Shown here: piece after piece, positions 12,466 through 18,909 of the stretch
Layout of the letters: each line of letters starts with the position of its first letter
Numbering within the stretch: the stretch's first letter is position 1
Origin: Treponema sp.
GTDB taxonomy: Bacteria > Spirochaetota > Spirochaetia > Treponematales > Treponemataceae
Direction: 5' to 3'
Assembly: GCA_018385395.1 (NCBI GenBank)
Contig: JAHBAD010000114.1
Span: 1 to 42,465, forward strand
DNA length: 42,465 nucleotides
The notes under the pieces: model-generated
What the model saw: only the letters and a program-made list of their open reading frames with translations
The model's database searches: none
Told to the model about the DNA's origin: nothing
Made by a program: the position numbers and the translations under genes

Positions 12466-13959
12466 CTAGTCGCTGGTGTTCTGCAGCATGTCCAGGCGGG
12501 AAAGACGTTCCTTGTCAGGTGTGATGCAGAGATTCTTTTCCTGGGTTGGAATAACAAGCCCTTTAGGTCCGTTCTTTGCACGGCGCAGATATTTTACCTT
12601 TGTATAATACAAATCTGTTTTCCCCGTATTGCGGGCTTTTGAATAGTAAACTGCAAGGTTTGCCGCATCAAGAAGAATGTCCAGGGGGATTGTCTTGTCT
12701 TTCTTGTGCTTGATGAAAACGTATCCGCCAGGAAAGTCACGCACGTGAAGCCACATGTCTTCGCCGCGAACATGGCGGCGTAAAAGCTCGTCGTTTTCGT
12801 TTGCATCGCGGCCAACCAGTATGTACCATCCGTTTACTGTGTAGTCCAGGCCAGGATGTGTTTTTTTCTGCTGCTGAACCGGTTTTGAGTCGTGGCGGAG
12901 CATCTGTTCGATTTTTACAGGATTCTGTTCCTTCTGCATTGCTTCGTACTGGCTCTTAAGTTTTTCTATCTGGCGTTTTGAAATTTCAATGTCATGTTCC
13001 AGTTGTTCTGAACCGCTTACGGCTTTTTTGTACTGAGTGTAATATTTTTCAGCATTTTCATGGGCTGAAAGTTTCGGGTCAATCATGATGCTGACGGTTT
13101 TTCCGGTTTCATAGTCTTCACATTCCAGATGGCGGGAAGAGCCGTCAATTAAGTGGCCGTAGGCCAGGATAAGGTCGCCTGTGTGCTTCATCTGGTCAGC
13201 GTTTTTGAAGGAGGAAAGTTTGTTTTCAAGATTTGCTAAAGCCGCTTCGCGTTTTGAAAGATTTGTATTGAACCATTTTTCAGCTTTTTCAAGAAGTGCT
13301 TCACGGGAAAGAGCTGCCCCGTGTTCACTGTAATAGGCGTCAATGAATTCATTAAACGATCGATACGCTTTCTCATTCTGAATATTTTTCCCGTTCGCAG
13401 AAGATTTGCTCTCATCACCTTCAATTGTGCATTGTGAATTGTGCATTGTGAATTGTCTTACCGGCCATTTGTCTTTTATGTCGAATTTTGTCATGTCTGC
13501 AACTGGTTCCGGGAATACTTCGCCTGTCATTTCATTTTTGTTGGGACGGCGGTACATGGAATCAAGAATTACATTGTTTTTGTCGCAGAGAATAACATTT
13601 GCAGCATTATTCCAGAGTCTTATATATAGGACGAATTCTTCTTCTGCATTGGAAATTTCCATTTTGACAACGCGTTCAAGGCCAATCTGTTCGGCAGAAT
13701 TAATGCGGCAGCCTTTAATTCTTGACCGGAGAAATTCCATAAAACGGAGCGGTTTTTCGTTTTTTGTGATTTTACGGCGGACTTCGCAGATGCGGCAGGC
13801 GTCATGAGCCGTACAGATGAAAACGGTTTTTGCGCCGCCTTCCTTATATGTATATAAAGCCAGGGAATCGTAGCCCGGCTGGATAATATCCTGAATAAAG
13901 CTCCCTTTAAGGTTTAATTCCTGGAGAATAAGATTGATTTCGTTACAATTTAAAGACAT
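12466..13959 (-). CDS. NFACT/RqcH-like protein (ribosome quality control, fibronectin-binding-protein A family)
   Basis: The 497-aa protein has the NFACT plan: an N-terminal NFACT-N region (about 1-165), a coiled-coil middle (about 225-360, for example LENKLSSFKNADQMKHTGDL and QIEKLKSQYEAMQKE), and a C-terminal NFACT-R domain (about 370-490) with GLDYTVNGWYILVGRDANEND, MWLHVRDFPGGYVFIK and KYLRRAKNGPKGLV. In Bacillus RqcH binds stalled 50S subunits and adds alanine tails; older names for the family are fibronectin-binding proteins. Residues about 168-180 come from a palindromic repeat insertion. The ATG lacks a Shine-Dalgarno; TATGCT lies 6 nt upstream, on the terminator T-tract of tRNA-Pro. 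Whether it is a true RqcH depends on residues I could not align. Confidence 0.85.
   Translation of the reverse strand: MSLNCNEINLILQELNLKGSFIQDIIQPGYDSLALYTYKEGGAKTVFICTAHDACRICEVRRKITKNEKPLRFMEFLRSRIKGCRINSAEQIGLERVVKMEISNAEEEFVLYIRLWNNAANVILCDKNNVILDSMYRRPNKNEMTGEVFPEPVADMTKFDIKDKWPVRQFTMHNSQCTIEGDESKSSANGKNIQNEKAYRSFNEFIDAYYSEHGAALSREALLEKAEKWFNTNLSKREAALANLENKLSSFKNADQMKHTGDLILAYGHLIDGSSRHLECEDYETGKTVSIMIDPKLSAHENAEKYYTQYKKAVSGSEQLEHDIEISKRQIEKLKSQYEAMQKEQNPVKIEQMLRHDSKPVQQQKKTHPGLDYTVNGWYILVGRDANENDELLRRHVRGEDMWLHVRDFPGGYVFIKHKKDKTIPLDILLDAANLAVYYSKARNTGKTDLYYTKVKYLRRAKNGPKGLVIPTQEKNLCITPDKERLSRLDMLQNTSD
13422..13456. repeat. in-frame repeat insertion inside NFACT gene
   Basis: A 14-bp unit (TTGTGCATTGTGAA) is repeated in tandem and followed by TTGTC. 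In the coding strand it reads ACAATTCACAATGCACAATT and gives the peptide QFTMHNSQCTIE at residues about 168-180, between the NFACT-N domain and the helical region. The period is not a multiple of three, yet the frame remains open. Confidence 0.65.
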
Positions 13960-13970
13960 GTTTTAAGCAT

Positions 13971-14001
13971 AAAAAAAGCACCTGCATAATGCAAGTGCTT
14001 T
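13971..14001 (-). terminator. terminator of tRNA-Pro
   Basis: On the minus strand AAAGCACTTGC pairs with GCAGGTGCTTT (one G-U pair), loop ATTAT, followed by seven T. It lies 9 nt after the tRNA-Pro 3' end. The tail merges with the -10-like TATGCT of the NFACT gene. Confidence 0.85.
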
Positions 14002-14009
14002 TACTCTTT

Positions 14010-14082
14010 TCGGGTAAACTGGATTCGAACCAGCGACCCCAACGTCCCGAACGTTGTGCGCTACCAGCTGCGCTATTACCCG
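14010..14082 (-). tRNA. tRNA-Pro (anticodon CGG)
   Basis: The minus strand folds as a 73-nt cloverleaf: acceptor CGGGTAA/TTACCCG, D stem GCGC/GCGC, anticodon stem CAACG/CGTTG with loop TTCGGGA (anticodon CGG), T arm with TTCGAAT, and discriminator A. CCA is not encoded. It has its own terminator and lies downstream of tRNA-Asp, from which it is separated by another terminator. Confidence 0.97.
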
Positions 14083-14097
14083 TAACAAGTGTTCGCT

Positions 14098-14125
14098 GCA
14101 AAGTTCTTCCCATGTAAAACTTTGC
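14098..14125. repeat. inverted repeat between the two tRNA genes
   Basis: GCAAAGTT (14098-14105) and AACTTTGC (14118-14125) form a perfect 8-bp stem, and outer GTGTTCGC (from 14089) and GCGAAACAC (to about 14147) could extend it with an internal loop. It lies 16 bp upstream of tRNA-Pro in the minus direction. It may be a processing or regulatory structure or a remnant; no clear promoter for tRNA-Pro is visible here. Confidence 0.4.
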
Positions 14126-14147
14126 CATTATTAAATGTGCGAAACAC

Positions 14148-14179
14148 AAAAAAAAGGCCTTCCGATTAAGGAAGGCTTT
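14148..14179 (-). terminator. terminator of tRNA-Asp
   Basis: On the minus strand AGCCTTCC pairs with GGAAGGCC-type sequence (plus-strand arms 14156-14163 and 14170-14177, loop 6 nt), followed by eight to nine T. It lies directly after tRNA-Asp. Confidence 0.88.
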
Positions 14180-14182
14180 AGG

Positions 14183-14256
14183 CGCGAGTGAGGGGGCTCG
14201 AACCCCTGATCTCCGGCGTGACAGGCCAGCGCGATAACCAGCTTCGCTACACCCGC
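14183..14256 (-). tRNA. tRNA-Asp (anticodon GTC)
   Basis: The minus strand gives a 74-nt cloverleaf: acceptor GCGGGTG/CACTCGC with one G-U pair, D stem GCGA/TCGC, anticodon stem CTGGC/GCCGG with loop CTGTCAC (anticodon GTC), T stem AGGGG/CCCCT with TTCGAGC, and discriminator G, an identity element for aspartate tRNAs. CCA is not encoded. A consensus promoter lies just upstream. Confidence 0.97.
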
Positions 14257-14268
14257 GTGATGTTTGAT

Positions 14269-14297
14269 AATATATATTAAATAAAAATTTATGTCAA
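14269..14297 (-). promoter_or_regulatory. consensus promoter of tRNA-Asp
   Basis: On the minus strand a perfect TTGACA (plus 14292-14297) is 17 nt from TATATT (plus 14269-14274). The expected start is about 5 nt upstream of the mature tRNA 5' end. It is one of the three best sigma70-type promoters in the window. Confidence 0.8.
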
Positions 14298-14438
14298 TCA
14301 CTGTAACTAAAAAAAGTGAAAAAAGATGAAAAAAATCTTTTTAGTGCCTATTATTTCCATTGTCTCTAAAATTCAATATAATTTATCGTAACCATTATTA
14401 ATCAATAACATTTTTTTTTAATGGTATCTTTCATATTT

Positions 14439-14444
14439 TATACT
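14439..14444 (+). promoter_or_regulatory. -10 box of the outer-membrane protein operon
   Basis: TATACT lies 22 nt before the ATG at 14467. The -35 region is T-rich and weak. Unlike the near-leaderless genes, there is room here for the clear ribosome site TAGGAG (14455-14460). Confidence 0.45.
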
Positions 14445-14466
14445 AGGAGAGATTAGGAGTTTTTAT

Positions 14467-15510
14467 ATGAAAAAGAAAATTTTTGCTGTTGCAGCAGTTT
14501 TAATGGCTGTAGCTGCAGTATCTGCCTATGCTCCGGCAACGGGCAGTGAAAGTCTTTTTGAACTTTCAAGTCCAAACGGAATGACTTATGCTTCATCCGT
14601 AACTGGTGGTGGAGTACCTTATGTTAATTCGGCATCAATTTCAGTTAATCCGGCTCTTACAGCAAAATCACAGCGTGTAGGATTAAATGCAGGGTATACA
14701 GCATTGATTACAAAGGGCGACAAGACAAAACTTGGATCAATGTTCCAGGCTGGTCTTATGGTTCCATTTAAGTGGGCTGTTGTTTCTGGTGAACTTTATG
14801 GAGCAATGCCAAATTCTCCTTCAATGACAATCGGTAACTCAATGATTCTTGAAACAGGTCTGTCAAAAGAGATTACAGAACATCTGGATGTAGGTCTTGG
14901 TGTAAACACTGGAGTAAGATGGGGCGGTTTTGCTGACTGGGGACTTTCTGCAAATCTTGGTTTCGTTTACGAAATGGGAAACCTTGGATTTATGAAAGAT
15001 TTCCGTTATGGGGTTTCAATCAACAATCTGGGAAAGAACTACGGTTCTACTGAAGAAAAAGATTTCCTTTCAAGCTATCCTGGATTCTGTACAATCCGTG
15101 CTGGTGCTTCGGGACTTTTCTTTGCAAATGATAATATTAAGATTGGTGGAAGTCTGGATCTTTCAACACCTTGTTTCTGTAATATGGTTATGGATACTGG
15201 TGTTCAGCTTACTCTTAAAGATATGCTTACAATCAGTGTTGCAGAAAAAATCAATCTTAAAGAAGCAATTAACGGAAATAAAAATTATATTCCATCAATT
15301 GGAATGCTTTTCACTTTCAAGTTCAATACAAACAATGAATATCTTGCAAGCCATGACTGGAGCGAAAGTGAAATGACAGTTGGAGCTGCTTATAAAAACA
15401 TTTACGAAAATGTTAATGCTGCTTCAATGGGCTGTGATCTTCGTCTTGGTCTTAAAGATGAAACACCACCTGTAATTCAGATCTGGTTCGATGAAGAAGA
15501 GGATGAATAG
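14467..15510 (+). CDS. FadL-like/UPF0164-type treponemal outer-membrane protein
   Basis: The 347-aa protein has a typical signal peptide (MKKKIFAVAAVLMAVAAVSAYA). The mature part is glycine- and aromatic-rich with alternating strands, and starts with an asparagine/serine-rich segment (SASISVNPALTAKSQRVGLNAGY) like the plug region of FadL-type barrels and of the T. pallidum UPF0164 family. This suggests an outer-membrane beta-barrel, perhaps a transporter for hydrophobic compounds, though the acidic tail (IWFDEEEDE) is not a classic barrel end. The next gene starts one base after its stop, so both are made together and the barrel may work with the large periplasmic/surface protein encoded next. 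Family call is moderate; barrel nature is fairly likely. Confidence 0.65.
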   Translation: MKKKIFAVAAVLMAVAAVSAYAPATGSESLFELSSPNGMTYASSVTGGGVPYVNSASISVNPALTAKSQRVGLNAGYTALITKGDKTKLGSMFQAGLMVPFKWAVVSGELYGAMPNSPSMTIGNSMILETGLSKEITEHLDVGLGVNTGVRWGGFADWGLSANLGFVYEMGNLGFMKDFRYGVSINNLGKNYGSTEEKDFLSSYPGFCTIRAGASGLFFANDNIKIGGSLDLSTPCFCNMVMDTGVQLTLKDMLTISVAEKINLKEAINGNKNYIPSIGMLFTFKFNTNNEYLASHDWSESEMTVGAAYKNIYENVNAASMGCDLRLGLKDETPPVIQIWFDEEEDE

Positions 15511-15511
15511 T

Positions 15512-18500
15512 ATGAAAAAATTAGTTTTATCTGCTCTTATTTTGACAACAGTTTTTTCTTCTGCTCTTTTTGCAGAAAAGAAACCAAAGTATATTTCGCC
15601 TAACAGCGACGGTGTTCAGGATGAACTTTCTATTCCGCTTCACATTACTGATAAACGCTATGTTGAATCATGGTCTCTCATCATTATGGATGAAAACCAC
15701 AACACTGTTCGTACAATCGGAAATAAAGTGGCTCTTCCTGAAAAAGTAGGATTCAAATCTTTTTTCAAACAGCTGGTAACTGTAAAGCAAGGCATTCCTG
15801 TTCCTGAAAGTGTTTCATGGAACGGTGCTCTTGATTCAGGTGAAACAGCTCCTGACGGAACTTACTACTATTACTTCACTGCAAAAGATGACAACGGAAA
15901 CGAAGGCCGCACAAAGGAATATGTTGTTGTTGTTGATACTGTTGCTCCTGATGTAGAAGTGGCTCAGCCAGGCGACAAGATTTTTGGTGAAGGCGCAAAA
16001 GCTTCATTTAAAATCCGCCAGAAAGGTTCTGCAGAAGACCAGTGGATTGGAACTTTCAAAAGTGCAGACGGAACTGTTGTGAAAACAGTTAAATGGGAAA
16101 ATGCAGAACCTGCAGAATTTAACTGGTACGGAACTGATGATATGGGTGCTCAGGTTGCAGACGGTGTTTATTCATACGAAATTACAGCAACTGACAGAGC
16201 CGGTAACAAAGCTCCATATACTACAATTCAGAATATCATCTATTCTGCTGAAAAACCTGCAACAAATATTTTCGTAGAAGGAAGCCGCTACTTCTCACCA
16301 AAAACAGAAAGCAGTCTTTCTTCTGTAACATTCAATGTTACAATTCCTGTTCCTGAACAGAAAAGCGGAAACAGTCTGACAGACTGGGCAGTTGTTATTT
16401 ACAACGACAAAGGAAATGCTGTTCGCACTTATAACAAAGCAAATGACGGGGATATTCCTCCATCATCAATTGTATTTGACGGAACAGATGGAAACGGAAA
16501 ACTTCTTCCTGATGGAAATTATCAGGCAAAAGTTTCAGCTGCTTATCTGAACGGATACGTTCCAGCAGTAATTTCTTCACCTGTAATCATTCTTGATACA
16601 GAAATGCCTGACATGAAATTTGTCGTTTCTGACAAAGTATTCGGTTCTGGAAACAAACGTTCAGTTGATATTTCTCTTGCTGTTACTTCTAGTACAGGTG
16701 CTCCAATTCCTTACTGGAAAGGTGCTGTGGTTTCTGCTGACGGAAAAACTGTAAAATCATTTGATTTTGGCGAATTCCCGCCAGAAAGTGTAACTTGGGC
16801 CGGTATTACAGATGACGGTACTCTTGCTCCAAAAGGTGACTATATGTTTGTCGTTTCTGCTGAAGATATGGCAGGAAATAAAGGTGTAAAAGCTCCTTCT
16901 TCAACATTTGCATTTGATACAACAGAAGCTTCTCTGCTTCTTGCTGCAAGTGATGCCGCATTCTCTCCTAACGGAGACAAAGTTCAGGATGTTATGACAT
17001 TCACACCGGTTTCAGGACAGGGTAACGATGTTACAAAATATGCATTCAAGATTCTTGATGCAAATGCAAATCCTGTTTATGAAAAATCAGAAAGCAAAAA
17101 GCTTCCTGCAACAATTACATGGAATGGTAAGACAACTGACGGAATCCTTTGTGCCGACGGTTCTTATTCTGCAGTACTGAACATTGAAACTGCTAACGGT
17201 TCATCTTCATCTGCTGCAACAGGTGCATTTGTCCTTGATACTGTAGCTCCGTCATTTATGGCTGAAACACAGTGGTCAGATTTCTCTCCTGACGGAGACG
17301 GAAATCAGGATACTGTTCCTGTTAAAGTTCTTGAATGTTCATCAGAAAAAGCATGGACTTGTGAAATCCGCGATTCAAAGAAGAATGCCGTTAAGAAGTT
17401 CACATGGAACGGACAGATCCGCGACTTTGAATGGGACGGTACAGACGAATCAGGAAATACAGCAGCTGACGGTGTTTACTCTATGAACTTCTCGGTTCGT
17501 GACGAAGCCGGAAACAGTTTCTCATCTGATATCAAAAATATCACTCTTGATAACCGTGAAACAAAGGTTTACCTCATTGCTGATAATGAAGGCATTTCTC
17601 CAAACGGTGACGGAGTTCTGGATAACCAGGGATTTGAAATCAAAACAACAGTTTCTGAAAATATCATTGGATGGAAATTCGATATCAGAAAAGAAGATGG
17701 AACTTCGGTTCGTTCATGGTCAGAAAAGGACCAGGCAAATCTTCCTGCCCGTATCACTTGGGACGGATACTCTGATGAAGGAACAATCTGCGAAGGAACA
17801 TTCACAGGTACTCTTTCTGTAGCTTACAAGAAGGGTAACCGTGTAAGCACAGTTTCTTCTCCATTCATCTGTACTGCAACAGCTCCTCTTCTGCGCGTTC
17901 AGACCGCTCCTGAATTCTTCAGTCCTGATAACGACGGTGTAGATGATGATCTGTTCATTAAACTTACTGGTACAACAATGACCAAAATCAAGAAATGGTC
18001 ATTTACAATTGATGATCCAAAAGGTCGTCCATTCTGGACAACAAGTGGAAAATCTCAGATTACTGAAAGAATGATCTGGGACGGTCTTTCTAACGTTCAG
18101 AAAAATGCAAACGGAAAAGCCGAAAGTGTTCAGTCAGCAATGGATTATCCATATACATTCACTGTAACTGATAACCTTGGAATGACTTCAACTGTAACAG
18201 GCGTTATCCCTGTTGATGTTCTGGTTATCCGCGAAGGCAATGTTCTTAAGATGGCTGTTCCTTCAATCATCTTCCTTTCTGACGCAGCAGAATTCCAGAA
18301 CGCACAGAAAGGTTTGACTCAGGAACAGGTAGACAAGAACCTGCTGGTTCTGAACCGTATTGCTGATATCCTTAAGAAATTCAAGGATTATAAAGTGACA
18401 ATCGTTGGACATGCAAACCGTACAACAGATAACCTGGAAGAAGAAACACAGGATAATCTGAGAGTATGGGGTCGTGCTCTGACTCCACTTTCTCTGGAAC

Positions 18501-18655
18501 GTGCAGATGCAATTAAGTCTTACCTTGTAAAGAAGGGTGTAAATGCTGCTAGTATCAGTACAGACGGAAAGGGTGGTACAGAACCTGTTGCTAATCCAAA
18601 AGATAAAGACAACAACTGGAAAAACCGCCGCGTAGAATTTATTCTTCAAAAATAG
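15512..18655 (+). CDS. large secreted Ig-repeat protein with C-terminal OmpA peptidoglycan-binding domain
   Basis: The 1047-aa protein has a signal peptide (MKKLVLSALILTTVFSSALFA). I chose the ATG at 15512 because the ATG at 15491 would put eight codons before the signal peptide and overlap the previous gene, whereas AGAGGATG lies properly spaced before 15512. The body is a string of about eight Ig-like units of the FlgD/CHU_C kind. Five of them begin with a calcium-loop-like motif: SPNSDGVQDEL (about residue 30), SPNGDKVQD, SPDGDGNQD, SPNGDGVLD and SPDNDGVDDD, and most end with W-G-DG and DGTY-type turns. The last 120 residues are an OmpA-like domain (VTIVGHANRTTD, LSLERADAIKSYL, NWKNRRVEFIL), which binds peptidoglycan. 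It probably spans from cell wall to the outer-membrane partner encoded upstream. Confidence 0.85.
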   Translation: MKKLVLSALILTTVFSSALFAEKKPKYISPNSDGVQDELSIPLHITDKRYVESWSLIIMDENHNTVRTIGNKVALPEKVGFKSFFKQLVTVKQGIPVPESVSWNGALDSGETAPDGTYYYYFTAKDDNGNEGRTKEYVVVVDTVAPDVEVAQPGDKIFGEGAKASFKIRQKGSAEDQWIGTFKSADGTVVKTVKWENAEPAEFNWYGTDDMGAQVADGVYSYEITATDRAGNKAPYTTIQNIIYSAEKPATNIFVEGSRYFSPKTESSLSSVTFNVTIPVPEQKSGNSLTDWAVVIYNDKGNAVRTYNKANDGDIPPSSIVFDGTDGNGKLLPDGNYQAKVSAAYLNGYVPAVISSPVIILDTEMPDMKFVVSDKVFGSGNKRSVDISLAVTSSTGAPIPYWKGAVVSADGKTVKSFDFGEFPPESVTWAGITDDGTLAPKGDYMFVVSAEDMAGNKGVKAPSSTFAFDTTEASLLLAASDAAFSPNGDKVQDVMTFTPVSGQGNDVTKYAFKILDANANPVYEKSESKKLPATITWNGKTTDGILCADGSYSAVLNIETANGSSSSAATGAFVLDTVAPSFMAETQWSDFSPDGDGNQDTVPVKVLECSSEKAWTCEIRDSKKNAVKKFTWNGQIRDFEWDGTDESGNTAADGVYSMNFSVRDEAGNSFSSDIKNITLDNRETKVYLIADNEGISPNGDGVLDNQGFEIKTTVSENIIGWKFDIRKEDGTSVRSWSEKDQANLPARITWDGYSDEGTICEGTFTGTLSVAYKKGNRVSTVSSPFICTATAPLLRVQTAPEFFSPDNDGVDDDLFIKLTGTTMTKIKKWSFTIDDPKGRPFWTTSGKSQITERMIWDGLSNVQKNANGKAESVQSAMDYPYTFTVTDNLGMTSTVTGVIPVDVLVIREGNVLKMAVPSIIFLSDAAEFQNAQKGLTQEQVDKNLLVLNRIADILKKFKDYKVTIVGHANRTTDNLEEETQDNLRVWGRALTPLSLERADAIKSYLVKKGVNAASISTDGKGGTEPVANPKDKDNNWKNRRVEFILQK

Positions 18656-18658
18656 TCG

Positions 18659-18740
18659 TAAGTCAGATATCCCTGTCTGCCTTACTCTGCGAGTTTGCTA
18701 CCTGCAGATGCTCGGTTCAACGTAAACTCGCTTGTATCTT
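18659..18740 (+). other. structured RNA segment after the OmpA-domain gene
   Basis: Two further hairpins precede the terminator. GTAAGTCAGA/TCTGCCTTAC (about 18659-18686) has one mismatch, and GCGAGTTT/AAACTCGC (about 18689-18732) has a 28-nt loop. This is more structure than a simple 3' end needs. It may be a stable 3'-UTR, a processed 3'-derived small RNA, or a decayed repeat. No known RNA family was recognised. Confidence 0.4.
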
Positions 18741-18767
18741 GCCACCCGTCCCTGGGTGGCATTTTTT
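18741..18767 (+). terminator. terminator of the outer-membrane protein operon
   Basis: GCCACCC (18741-18747) pairs with GGGTGGC (18754-18760), loop 6 nt, then A and six T. The 87-bp repeat copy B starts on this T-tract. Confidence 0.9.
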
Positions 18768-18848
18768 ATTTTGGGTATATGCTGGTCAGATACCCAAAAA
18801 ACGACTGAGTCAAGGCCTTGAGCGAAGCGTGCCTTGACCGGTCGTATT
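18762..18848. repeat. 87-bp dispersed double-hairpin repeat, copy B
   Basis: 86/87 identity with 7433-7519. Like copy A, it begins on the T-run of an intrinsic terminator and ends shortly before the -10 region of the next gene. The two copies are in the same orientation relative to transcription. No flanking target duplication is obvious beyond the shared T-rich sequence. Confidence 0.85.
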
Positions 18849-18897
18849 TAACGCTGTCTTCATGGGGCTCTATATTCCACCCTTTTCTAAAATTCAT

Positions 18898-18903
18898 TAT
18901 AAT
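18898..18903 (+). promoter_or_regulatory. -10 box 6 nt before purL ATG
   Basis: A perfect TATAAT is followed by AACTTT and then the purL ATG at 18910. It supports 18910 as the start rather than the upstream in-frame ATG at 18862, which would place this promoter inside the coding region. Confidence 0.6.
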
Positions 18904-18909
18904 AACTTT

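Noticed and set aside
14182-14257. tRNA-Asp with an abnormal C discriminator
   Set aside because: A one-base shift of the boundaries gives a perfect T stem and a normal G discriminator, so the oddity was a framing mistake.
15491-15511. Upstream ATG as the start of the Ig-repeat/OmpA protein
   Set aside because: It overlaps the previous gene and would place seven residues before the signal peptide; the ATG at 15512 has a properly spaced purine-rich site.
18862-18909. Upstream in-frame ATG as the start of PurL
   Set aside because: It adds 16 residues not expected in the family, and a perfect TATAAT lies between it and the ATG at 18910.
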